Below the pieces are notes generated by a model. It was not told where the DNA came from. It made no database searches and saw only the letters and a program-made list of their open reading frames with translations. Positions 1 to 6,808 of a stretch of 9,474 bases of DNA are shown here, in pieces. The number at the start of each line of letters is the position of its first letter. Position 1 is the first letter of the stretch. Origin of the DNA: an uncultured Clostridia bacterium (lineage in GTDB: Bacteria > Bacillota > Clostridia > Christensenellales > UBA1242); assembly GCA_934725745.1 (NCBI GenBank), contig CAKVCH010000011.1:1-9474 (forward strand), written 5' to 3'. Both the position numbers and the translations under genes were made by a program.

Positions 1-632
1 ACCGCGACCCCGATTACAAGTGGGAAGACTACAAAAACAACACTAATAGTGAACTCGTCGGCAAATTTGGCAACCTATTTAACAGAAGTTTGAATATGCT
101 TAAAAGTTACTTTGGGGGCGTGAACGATTTTGACTTAGATAGTGATTACGAAAAAAGCGCACTCGACCTTGAAATTATTGACGCAATAAAAACTATGCCA
201 CAAAAAATTGCGGACGCGTTTGACAAAACAGAACTCCGCGACGCTTATAAACTCATTATGAACTACGCCGTTATCGGGAATGGTTATGTCGAAAAGTCGG
301 CACCTTGGGCGCTTATGAAAGCGGAAAAACAAGAAGAAGCGAAAAAAGTTCTTTGCCTAGCACTTAACCTTTGCGCAAGTTTGTGTGTGTGCGCAAATCC
401 TATTATTCCAACCAAAACACAAAAGTTGTGGGCGGAACAACTAGGGCTCTCTGGCAACATTTCAAGCGTTGACTCGTGGCAAAAAGCAAGCAAATATAAT
501 ATCAAAAAAGGTCACAAAATAGGCACAGTTGCTCCTATTTTTGAACGCGTCGACGACGAAAAACTCGCGAACTTTAAGGAAATAATGTCGCAACCATTTG
601 ATATAAAAGACTTCTTTTCTTCAAAAAAGTAA
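1..632 (+). CDS. metG: Methionyl-tRNA synthetase, C-terminal part (5' end outside window)
   Basis: This enzyme charges tRNA-Met with methionine in the cytosol. Only the last 209 residues are visible, in the frame starting at base 3, so the Rossmann catalytic domain with its HIGH and KMSKS motifs lies to the left. What is seen is the helical anticodon-binding domain. It opens with RDPDYKWEDY and NSELVGKFGNLFNR, the segment after the catalytic core in MetG of the E. coli/Bacteroides type. It continues with GNGYVEKSAPWALMK (compare the E. coli ANRYVDEQAPW segment) and ends with GHKIGTVAPIFERVDDEKL, typical of the end of this domain. The protein stops about 15 residues later, so the C-terminal EMAP/Trbp111-like tRNA-binding domain found on many MetRS proteins is absent here. 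The gene is convergent with the polysaccharide operon and is followed by a hairpin terminator. Family assignment is from remembered alignments and is strong. Confidence 0.92.
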   Translation, partial: RDPDYKWEDYKNNTNSELVGKFGNLFNRSLNMLKSYFGGVNDFDLDSDYEKSALDLEIIDAIKTMPQKIADAFDKTELRDAYKLIMNYAVIGNGYVEKSAPWALMKAEKQEEAKKVLCLALNLCASLCVCANPIIPTKTQKLWAEQLGLSGNISSVDSWQKASKYNIKKGHKIGTVAPIFERVDDEKLANFKEIMSQPFDIKDFFSSKK

Positions 633-647
633 ATTTAGTTTTTTGAT

Positions 648-676
648 AAAAAGTCACGGAAATCCGTGACTTTTTT
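648..676. terminator. Intrinsic terminator between metG and the convergent flippase gene
   Basis: A GC-containing stem, AAGTCACGG (651-659) pairing with CCGTGACTT (664-672), closes a 4-base loop and runs into a T-run (671-676) on the + strand. On the opposite strand the same stem is followed by A/T-rich sequence with a shorter T-run. It probably ends metG transcription and may also serve the operon arriving on the - strand, whose last stop codon is at 722-724. Confidence 0.85.
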
Positions 677-721
677 AATTCTTTTTTAAAATTGCTATAT
701 CCTTTTTCTTATAAATTCGAG

Positions 722-2404
722 CTAATTATCTAAGCTGTCCTTTTGTAAATTATCATTTTGTTGGCTATCCAATTCATAATTTTGCAAATCGTCATTTTGT
801 TGATTTTGCGTGCTTTCAATTTTTTTGTCGTTTGTTTCCTCTTTTTGCACACTTTCAACTTGCTTACTACTTCTTTTTTCTTTTGTTTTCCTATTAAACA
901 AAGATTTTACAATTTGGAAGGTTTTATTTATGTCGCCAGTTGGCAAATAGGCTAGGATAAGTAGAATATTTGCAAGCACAAAGCAAACTACAAATTTAAC
1001 GGCAAGTAGCACAATATTTCCGTCTGGAATAAGCGAACAAATAAAGTAGGTTGCGACTCCGCAAACGGCAGTTACTACGACATCAAAGGCGTAGCGAAGA
1101 AAATATGATTTTTCACTTTTTTTGAAGTAATACTTATATAAAACATGCGGTTCGACCCAGAAAGGCGCAACAAGTGTACTCACGATTGTTCCTATAACGA
1201 TGCCGTTTATTCCAATTAAGTATGCTAGACCAATTGACACTACAAGGTTTACAATTGCTTCCGCAACAGACTTCCATTTGTCTTGACTAAAAAGCCCCGA
1301 CGCTTCCTTGTACACTCCAACGCCCGCTCTCATTCCCGTCAAATAATAACTTATGCAAAGTAGTAGAACGGTCGAAAAGTCGAGCAAATAACTTGAATCT
1401 CCCGTCCATTTTGCAATGAAAGGTTGGAAAAGAGTCACAAGGCAAATCGTTGTCATTCCGCTATAATAAGAAAAAATAAAATTCGTCTTTTTATATCTTT
1501 CATAGACATATTCCGTGTCAGAACTGGCAATCAAGTCCCCCGCGCTTGCTTTTATCGCGTTAGAAATCAATTGCGTAATCATCGAAAGAGTGCTGATTAT
1601 TAAACTATAGTTTGTGTATACCCCCAAAACAGCAAGTCCTAAAAAGGTCGAAATTAGAATATTGTCCGTTGAAAACACGACCGCACTGCCAATTTTATGA
1701 AGGCTTATCGCGGTAACATTTTTTGTAATTTCCTTTTTTGTGGCAATATCGAGTTTTTCCGCTTTACCGTTTATTTCTGGGTACAATTTATTTGCGACTA
1801 TTTGAATGCTAATTCCTTCTACAAGTGCAAATAGTATGCTGGCTGAAAAATAAAAGTAGTAATTTCTAGTTAAAACCAAAATGGCGATTTGTATGCCAAC
1901 CATTAAAAAGGAGCAAACTGTTTTAATTTTGTTTTCTACATCATTTCTCTGATAGGCAAATAAAAGCGACCTTTTATGTGCTGAGAAGTAACCTACAAGC
2001 GTGTAGGCAAGGTACATAACATAAAGAATATAAATATTTATATCCGCTTCGACGCCACCATTCATAAAATATTTTATAAACGGCGTGAGTACGGCGCCTA
2101 GGACGCCCACGACAATAGCGATTATAATGTAAAACTTCTTGTAAAGGTTTTGCAAAGATTTAACTTTTTCAATATCATTTTCCGCGATTGGCTTGTACAT
2201 ACTAAATACAATCGCGCTTCCAATCCCAAGCTCGGCAAGGTTCAGGAAAGAAAAAATGTTTGTAAAAAGTCCGTTTAAACCTAAATATTCCGCCCCCATA
2301 TAGTAGATGAGAACGGTACGCAAAACAAATTGCAACAAAATGTTTGTTACATATCTTATAATATTAAATATTAAATTTTTCTTTATATTCTGCGTTCTTG
2401 TCAT
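722..2404 (-). CDS. Wzx-type polysaccharide flippase (MVIN/MATE-like superfamily)
   Basis: A 560-residue integral membrane protein that probably moves lipid-linked oligosaccharide units from the inner to the outer face of the membrane. The N-terminal text, with NLIFNIIRYVTNILLQF, YLGLNGLFTNIFSFLNLAELGIG and FSMYKPIAEND, is the usual beginning of Firmicute polysaccharide transporters of this family. Hydrophobic stretches recur throughout, consistent with about 12-14 membrane helices; the last ones lie near residues 440-490. The ATG at 2402-2404 has only a weak purine-rich site (GAAG) upstream. It sits 74 bases after the stop of the preceding glycosyltransferase, the largest gap in the operon. 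The last 55 or so residues form an odd hydrophilic tail, first Lys/Arg-rich and then Gln/Asn/Asp-rich with an internal repeat. It is the last gene of the operon. Substrate specificity cannot be read from sequence. Confidence 0.88.
   Translation of the reverse strand: MTRTQNIKKNLIFNIIRYVTNILLQFVLRTVLIYYMGAEYLGLNGLFTNIFSFLNLAELGIGSAIVFSMYKPIAENDIEKVKSLQNLYKKFYIIIAIVVGVLGAVLTPFIKYFMNGGVEADINIYILYVMYLAYTLVGYFSAHKRSLLFAYQRNDVENKIKTVCSFLMVGIQIAILVLTRNYYFYFSASILFALVEGISIQIVANKLYPEINGKAEKLDIATKKEITKNVTAISLHKIGSAVVFSTDNILISTFLGLAVLGVYTNYSLIISTLSMITQLISNAIKASAGDLIASSDTEYVYERYKKTNFIFSYYSGMTTICLVTLFQPFIAKWTGDSSYLLDFSTVLLLCISYYLTGMRAGVGVYKEASGLFSQDKWKSVAEAIVNLVVSIGLAYLIGINGIVIGTIVSTLVAPFWVEPHVLYKYYFKKSEKSYFLRYAFDVVVTAVCGVATYFICSLIPDGNIVLLAVKFVVCFVLANILLILAYLPTGDINKTFQIVKSLFNRKTKEKRSSKQVESVQKEETNDKKIESTQNQQNDDLQNYELDSQQNDNLQKDSLDN
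741..802. repeat. 39-base-period tandem repeat coding for the flippase C-terminal tail
   Basis: Bases 741-763 and 780-802 match at 20 of 23 positions at a spacing of 39 bases (13 codons), so the reading frame is kept. On the - strand they encode two versions of a QQND-N/D-LQ peptide (QQNDDLQ and QQNDNLQ). This looks like in-frame repeat expansion of a disordered cytoplasmic tail. Confidence 0.7.
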
Positions 2405-2478
2405 AGTTTTCTTCTTTTTTCAGTTGAAAGTCATAAGTTGTCTAAAAATTTTAATTTTGATAGGTTTAGTAAAAATTT

Positions 2479-3378
2479 TTACTTTATACGCTTAAATTTT
2501 GCAATTTTTATCGGGGATAAAAGCACGCCAAAAATTTTATAAAGCATAGGCAATTTATAAACATTTGGGAAATCATCTTTAATTTTATTCACCTTTTTCC
2601 ACGCATAATAACTTGTTGCAAGTCCCAATTTAGATTTTAAACTTCCCTTATTTTTCCTTGCATAATATAAGTCTTGCTTTAAGGAGTACAAATATCCTTT
2701 TGGATTTTTGAAAAATAATTTCATTCCTTGAGAAGTATATCCGTCAGGCATATATTCGGCGACATAATATAGATGAGCGCTTGCAAGCATTTTATAATCA
2801 TACAAAAATTGTTGATAAAAGACGCTTTCCGTGACAAACCTTTCAGTAGGAATCTTTGGAAAAGAAAAGCGTTTTATAATATTTGTTTTAAAGACCAAAC
2901 AAGTGTCGGCGTCGTACCCGTATTTGGGCGCCAAATCATAAAAATTAAGGGCTTTATACTCTTCGCCCGTCCAATTTTCTTTAAAAGGTTTGCCGTCGGG
3001 CTTAACTCGTCGAGAAACAATGCCACAAATGGAGTCGTTTTTATCAACAAGTTTAATTTCTTTGTAAATCTTTTCAACCGCGTCATTTGTCAAATAGTCG
3101 TCCGAGTCAATGCACACGATGTAGTCGGTCTTACAAATTTGGTTGGACAAGTCAATGGCAGTGTTTTTCCCGCCATTTTCCTTTTTTACATAACCTATTT
3201 TAAAGGGCAAATCTTCTTTTTGCCAATTTTTAACCACTTCTTCCGTGTTGTCCGTCGAGCCGTCGTCGATTATAAGCCAAACAAAATCAAAATTTGTTTG
3301 GTTTTTTAAACTGGCAAACAACTTTCCCAACATATACGCCCTATTATATGTAGGGGTAAAAATTGTCAACTTAGTCAT
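2479..3378 (-). CDS. Family 2 glycosyltransferase (GT-A fold)
   Basis: A 299-residue enzyme that transfers a sugar from a nucleotide-sugar donor to a lipid-linked acceptor at the cytoplasmic membrane face. The GT-A nucleotide-binding signature is at the start: FTPTYNRAYML (7-17), LIIDDGSTDNT (35-45) and the metal-binding DSDD at 91-94. KENGGKNTAID (66-76) is the usual connecting motif. A TERFVTESVFYQQ segment further on occupies the place of the acceptor/base motif. The C-terminus is basic (KIAKFKRIK), consistent with membrane association. The ATG at 3376-3378 overlaps the TGA of the upstream gene in an ATGA, so translation is probably coupled. The donor and linkage cannot be predicted. Confidence 0.9.
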   Translation of the reverse strand: MTKLTIFTPTYNRAYMLGKLFASLKNQTNFDFVWLIIDDGSTDNTEEVVKNWQKEDLPFKIGYVKKENGGKNTAIDLSNQICKTDYIVCIDSDDYLTNDAVEKIYKEIKLVDKNDSICGIVSRRVKPDGKPFKENWTGEEYKALNFYDLAPKYGYDADTCLVFKTNIIKRFSFPKIPTERFVTESVFYQQFLYDYKMLASAHLYYVAEYMPDGYTSQGMKLFFKNPKGYLYSLKQDLYYARKNKGSLKSKLGLATSYYAWKKVNKIKDDFPNVYKLPMLYKIFGVLLSPIKIAKFKRIK

Positions 3379-4130
3379 TTTTCCCTTCTTTCTTTTCTCT
3401 TCTTCCTATAATTTCTTATTCTTTCGGTGTTTTTCTTTCCAACGATTTTTTTAATAAGTGACTTTACTTTTAACTTGAATTTCGCAAACCCTTTTGGTTT
3501 TTCAATCCAAGACCCACAAAAATGGTGTATTGTGCAAGTATTTCTTGTGATATTACACACTTTGGTCTCGTAGTCGATTGGACAAAAATAGTCGGACGGA
3601 TAAAAAACAACATCGCCCAAGTCCAAAAACTTATTATTAAGTTTGATATTTGGATACATTTCTTTTGTTTTATTTGTAATGGCGTGAACATTTGTAGTCA
3701 AATCAAGTTTATTTTTGCCTAAAATGAAATGTCTATTGTCATATTGTTTTAAGTTTTCTTCAATCCAACGATTCCCTTTTTCTGCCCCAATTATTCCTGT
3801 CGGAACAAACTCGTGTCCTTCATACCCAGAAAAAGCGGAATGCTTTAAATATTTATCCAAAGACTTTATAACTTCGACATCGGTGTCCATATAAACCCCG
3901 CCATATTCATAAAGGACTTTAAGACGAATATAGTCGGACACAAACGCCCATTTTTTGGACTCGTACGCTTCCTTACAATAATCATTTTGAGTTATGTCAA
4001 AATTGCTTTCATCCCATCTTTTTATTTCGTAGTCAGGACAGTACTTTTTCCAACTCTCTATACATTTTTCCGCTAGCGGAGTTAAAGGATTTCCCCCAAC
4101 CCACACATAGTGTATCACTTTTGGTATCAT
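3375..4130 (-). CDS. Glycosyltransferase family 32-like sugar transferase (Gly_transf_sug, OCH1-like)
   Basis: A probable 251-residue glycosyltransferase of the DXD-containing capsular polysaccharide type. It begins MIPKVIHYVWVGG, the standard opening of this family. It has SDYIRLKVLYEYGGVYMDTD (65-84), where the DTD at 82-84 is the metal and nucleotide-sugar binding motif. A later HHFCGSW segment is also typical of the family. An in-frame alternative start lies 48 bases upstream, but I place the start at 4128-4130 because a good site (GGAGAG) lies upstream, the family homology begins exactly there, and the ATG forms an ATGA overlap with the wecB stop. The final 35 residues are strongly basic (KKRKERREK at the end), suggesting contact with acidic lipids. 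Donor sugar unknown. Confidence 0.87.
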   Translation of the reverse strand: MIPKVIHYVWVGGNPLTPLAEKCIESWKKYCPDYEIKRWDESNFDITQNDYCKEAYESKKWAFVSDYIRLKVLYEYGGVYMDTDVEVIKSLDKYLKHSAFSGYEGHEFVPTGIIGAEKGNRWIEENLKQYDNRHFILGKNKLDLTTNVHAITNKTKEMYPNIKLNNKFLDLGDVVFYPSDYFCPIDYETKVCNITRNTCTIHHFCGSWIEKPKGFAKFKLKVKSLIKKIVGKKNTERIRNYRKKRKERREK

Positions 4131-5236
4131 ATTTTCTCTCCAATGTTTTTTTCTAAAATGTCCGCGATTTGTTTGCACGCGGTGCCGTCGCCGTATGGAT
4201 TTTGCGCCTTACTCATTTTGGCATACTCGTCTTTGTCGTTAAGTAAAAGTTTGAAATTTTCATATATAACTTCTTCTTCCGTTCCAACAAGTTTCAATGT
4301 TCCCGCCTTTATTCCTTCTGGTCTTTCTGTTGTGTCACGCATAACTAAAACTGGTTTACCAAGCGACGGCGCTTCTTCTTGAATGCCACCACTGTCGGTC
4401 AAAATCATATAACTTCTCGCAAGAAAGTTGTGAAAATCGACGACTTCAAGTGGTTCAATTATTCTAACCCTACTTTCGTCACCCAAAATTCTATTTGCTA
4501 TTTCACGAACAACTGGGTTCATATGAATTGGATAAATAACCTTAACATCTTTGTTCTCGTCAACGATTCTTTTAATAGCCTTAAACATATGTTCCATAGG
4601 TTTGCCAATGTTTTCTCTTCTGTGCGCCGTCAACATAATAAGTCTGTCTTTTTTTGCCCAATCAAGATTTTCATTTTGATAATCTTCTCTAACCGTTGTC
4701 TTTAAAGCGTCAATTGCGGTATTGCCTGTGACATACAAAGTCGAAGGGTCTTTCCCTTCATTTAGCAAGTTTTGTTTTGAAAGTGCAGTTGGACAAAAGT
4801 TAAATTTTGAAATAATGCTCACTGCTTGCCTATTAAACTCTTCTGGCCAAGGCGAGTCCAAATTATATGTACGGAGCCCCGCTTCGACATGTCCCACTGG
4901 GATGTGAAGATAAAAACACGCAAGCGCCGTCACAAAAGTTGTCGATGTGTCCCCGTGAACTAAAACAATGTCGGGTTTAACATCTTCCAAAACAGCCTTA
5001 ATTTTTTGTAAGATGTTTGTTGTGATGTCAAAAAGGTTTTGTTTATCTTTCATTATGTCCAAATCATAATCTGGCACAACTTTAAAAGCATCCAAAACTT
5101 GGTGCAACATCTCTCTATGTTGCCCCGTCACACAAACAAGTGTTTGAAAACTTTTTCTTCCCTTCAACTCCTTAACCAAAGGGCACATTTTAATCGCTTC
5201 TGGCCTTGTACCAAAAACAAGCATTACTTTTTTCAT
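4127..5236 (-). CDS. wecB: UDP-N-acetylglucosamine 2-epimerase, non-hydrolysing
   Basis: Interconverts UDP-GlcNAc and UDP-ManNAc in the cytosol, providing ManNAc (or its uronic acid after oxidation) for surface polysaccharides or teichoic-acid-type linkage units. At 369 residues it is close to the E. coli enzyme (about 376). The GT-B-like fold opens with VFGTRPEAIK (7-16). Residues matching the E. coli catalytic set are visible: D96 in VHGDTSTT, E118 in GHVEAGLRT, E132 in SPWPEEFNR and H205 in LTAHRREN. The substrate-binding loop TDSGGIQEEAPSLGKP and the RPEG segment follow. It starts 3 bases after the upstream transferase stop, with an AGGGA site inside the end of that gene, and overlaps the next gene by 4 bases. 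No downstream UDP-ManNAc dehydrogenase (wecC) is present in the window, so the sugar may be used directly or oxidised by an enzyme encoded elsewhere. Confidence 0.96.
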   Translation of the reverse strand: MKKVMLVFGTRPEAIKMCPLVKELKGRKSFQTLVCVTGQHREMLHQVLDAFKVVPDYDLDIMKDKQNLFDITTNILQKIKAVLEDVKPDIVLVHGDTSTTFVTALACFYLHIPVGHVEAGLRTYNLDSPWPEEFNRQAVSIISKFNFCPTALSKQNLLNEGKDPSTLYVTGNTAIDALKTTVREDYQNENLDWAKKDRLIMLTAHRRENIGKPMEHMFKAIKRIVDENKDVKVIYPIHMNPVVREIANRILGDESRVRIIEPLEVVDFHNFLARSYMILTDSGGIQEEAPSLGKPVLVMRDTTERPEGIKAGTLKLVGTEEEVIYENFKLLLNDKDEYAKMSKAQNPYGDGTACKQIADILEKNIGEKI

Positions 5237-5239
5237 TCT

Positions 5240-6244
5240 TTATCTTCCCTTTATTTTGTATGCTAATTTGAATATCCCATAAAGTCTTTTGTGAGCAAAA
5301 AAGTTTGCCACTTTATACTTAAATTTCTTTGTAAGTTTTTGCTTACACTTGTAGTTTTCTTTACTGTTGTATTCTTGTAACCATTTTTCATTTTTAAACT
5401 TTTTAAAAAGGTCATTTTTCCCATTTTTTGCAAGTTCAAGTACAAACTGATAATACATATAAAACTTAAACGCTTTTAGGGTTTTTTCGTCAATTAAAGG
5501 GTTTATTCTCTCCACAACAACCTTTGTAAAATCTAGTCTACGATTAAACTTAACTTCATTATATGAGTGGACTATACTCCCCGCGCGTTGGCAATAAAAA
5601 TACAAATTTTCGTTAACTATTGAAATTACTGGTTTCTTTTCTAAAAGTGGAAGATTAAAAAGCACATCTTCGTAGTACATTCCTTTATCAAATCTATGTA
5701 AACCGATGTACTCCCGTTTATATAAAACGCGGCACACGCTTGCCATAACGCTATCCGTGTAGATGTCTTTATTTTCCGTCCAAAATTGTGAATGAGTATA
5801 AAAAGTTGCTATGTTTTGGGCGTTGCAATTTTTCAAATTTGTTTCAATGTTTTTTTTGATTGTCCCATCTTCATAAGCAAAAGACATCCCACAAAGAGTC
5901 ATATCGGCGTCGTTTTCTTTTGCCTTATTTAAAAGTTTTTCAAACATTGTTTTATCAATGTAGTCGTCACTATCAATAAATCCGATATATTTCCCTTTTG
6001 CGTTTTCAAGTCCAACATTTCTTGCGTCTGACAATCCGCCATTTTCCTTGTGTATAACCTTTATTCTACTGTCTTTTTTTGCCCACTCATCACACATTGC
6101 GGGGCAATTATCACTTGACCCGTCATCCACTAAAATTATTTCGATATTTTTATATGTTTGGCTTACAATAGACTCCAAGCATTTATCTAAATATTTTTCC
6201 ACATTGTACACTGGAACTATAATTGAAATTAAACAATCTTCCAC
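5240..6244 (-). CDS. Family 2 glycosyltransferase, first gene of the polysaccharide operon
   Basis: A 334-residue GT-A enzyme of the EpsJ/CpsJ-like group that adds a sugar to a growing oligosaccharide at the inner membrane face. Motifs in order: ISIIVPVYNVEKYLDKCL (6-23), ILVDDGSSDNCP (37-48), KENGGLSDARNVGLENAKGK (66-85), DSDD at 91-94 (metal/nucleotide-sugar binding), and GMYYEDVLFNLPLL, which holds the acidic ED pair of the catalytic-base position. The C-terminal third is basic and aromatic. The start is a GTG at 6242-6244; the nearest Shine-Dalgarno-like AAGGA lies about 12 bases upstream, longer than usual, so initiation may be inefficient. There is no in-frame ATG in between. Divergent from the tail-fibre module, it has a 564-base intergenic region upstream. 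I could not pick its promoter with confidence. Confidence 0.92.
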   Translation of the reverse strand: MEDCLISIIVPVYNVEKYLDKCLESIVSQTYKNIEIILVDDGSSDNCPAMCDEWAKKDSRIKVIHKENGGLSDARNVGLENAKGKYIGFIDSDDYIDKTMFEKLLNKAKENDADMTLCGMSFAYEDGTIKKNIETNLKNCNAQNIATFYTHSQFWTENKDIYTDSVMASVCRVLYKREYIGLHRFDKGMYYEDVLFNLPLLEKKPVISIVNENLYFYCQRAGSIVHSYNEVKFNRRLDFTKVVVERINPLIDEKTLKAFKFYMYYQFVLELAKNGKNDLFKKFKNEKWLQEYNSKENYKCKQKLTKKFKYKVANFFAHKRLYGIFKLAYKIKGR

Positions 6245-6412
6245 TTTTGTTATTGTTCCTTTTTAATAAATATATTTTTAAAAACTACTTTTTTGCACCT
6301 TTAAACTTGTCGCGACTTTTTTAAAAAATCTTGTCACATCACCCTTATTTAAATCTTGCATAATTATTCTTATTTAATAATTGCGACATCGTCTTTACTA
6401 AATAGTATAATA
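6245..6412. other. Operon leader region, AT-rich, no gene
   Basis: This stretch upstream of the GTG of the first polysaccharide gene holds an AAGGA ribosome site on the - strand (about 6257-6261) and long A/T runs. No convincing ORF is seen. A - strand promoter for the operon is expected here or inside the adjacent structured repeat, but several weak -10-like boxes compete and none has a good -35. On the + strand the right edge holds the TATAAT box described separately. Confidence 0.5.
6381..6411 (+). promoter_or_regulatory. Candidate sigma-A promoter firing into structured repeat copy A
   Basis: A perfect TATAAT lies at 6406-6411. TTGCGACA at 6381-6388 upstream gives either TTGCGA with 19 bases of spacing or GCGACA with 17. 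Transcription would start near 6418, within the first few bases of the conserved element and its outer stem. The -10 is convincing; the -35 is imperfect. No equally good box precedes copy B. Confidence 0.45.
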
Positions 6413-6545
6413 TAAACTATGTGATGTTGCTTTGCATTCGCAAATCAATTTGCTAAACGCAAATCCACAACAAGTTGTGGCATCACTAGTTTGAATAACC
6501 ATCAGTTTTGCTGGTGAGCAAGCTCCCCGACTCAACTTCCAATAA
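6413..6545 (+). repeat. Structured direct repeat, copy A (possible non-coding RNA or mobile-element hairpin)
   Basis: 133 bases matching 8158-8297 at about 88% identity apart from one 7-base insertion in the other copy. An outer stem pairs AAACTA (6414-6419) with TAGTTT (6487-6492). After a one-base bulge (6420) it continues with GTGATGTTGC (6421-6430) against GTGGCATCAC (6477-6486), using G-T wobbles. Inside it, GCAAA-TCAA-TTTGC forms a hairpin at 6440-6453, and CCACAA-CAAG-TTGTGG at 6465-6480 is an alternative that would compete with the outer stem. The 3' part has CATCAG/CTGGTG (6500-6505 with 6511-6516), competing with GGTGAG/CTCCCC (6513-6518 with 6523-6528). The orientation shown is arbitrary. 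I do not recognise the family. Confidence 0.85.
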
Positions 6546-6760
6546 TATAATAACTATTATACTATTGTATTATAGCACAACTTTCCAAATATCAAAAACA
6601 TATTTCGCAAGTTAAAATATCAATATTCTCTCTTTAAAATCTTTTTTGACTCTTAACATATAAAGTTTACTTAAAAACTGATAACTCCACAAAAACATAG
6701 TGAAAAAAGGCGGAATTTTGAAAAATTTTTTTTGATTTTAATAAAAAAATGACACTTTTT
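6546..6760. other. AT-rich spacer between copy A and the tail-fibre gene
   Basis: About 215 bases with no ORF worth reporting. It begins with a perfect inverted repeat of all-A/T composition, TATAATA-AC-TATTATA (6546-6561), which directly abuts the conserved repeat but is absent after copy B. The rest is A/T homopolymer-rich, including A- and T-runs at 6720-6760. No terminator with a GC stem is visible. Confidence 0.5.
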
Positions 6761-6761
6761 T

Positions 6762-6790
6762 TTGAAATGGGCTTTTTTAGCATATAAAAT
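6762..6790 (+). promoter_or_regulatory. Candidate promoter of the tail-fibre gene pair
   Basis: TTGAAA at 6762-6767 and TAAAAT at 6785-6790 are 17 bases apart; TATAAA at 6783-6788 is an alternative -10. The predicted start near 6795-6797 would leave a leader of only about 12 bases, with the AGGAG site at its very 5' end. That is tight, so a longer transcript from further upstream is also possible. Confidence 0.35.
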
Positions 6791-6808
6791 GTGGGTAGGA
6801 GAAAAATT

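Noticed and set aside
2773..3309. 178-codon open frame on the + strand
   Set aside because: It is antisense to a clear glycosyltransferase, has no ribosome site and no recognisable protein pattern; it is a composition shadow.
4131..4178. Upstream start adding 16 residues to the family 32-like transferase
   Set aside because: The extra residues (basic, no homology) would overlap wecB by about 50 bases. The ATG at 4130 has the ribosome site and the family's N-terminal motif.
6490..6515. Hammerhead ribozyme on the - strand (CTGATGG)
   Set aside because: The core needs CTGANGA and a GAA(A) arm in a three-stem junction; here it reads CTGATGG and the partner motif is missing.
6413..6545. Integron attC site
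   Set aside because: The required RYYYAAC and GTTRRRY boxes are not at the ends of the stem, and no integrase is present. A different cassette site remains open as a hypothesis.
6791..6808. GTG start for the tail-fibre gene
   Set aside because: It would put the AGGAG ribosome site inside the coding region; the ATG at 6809 is correctly spaced from it.
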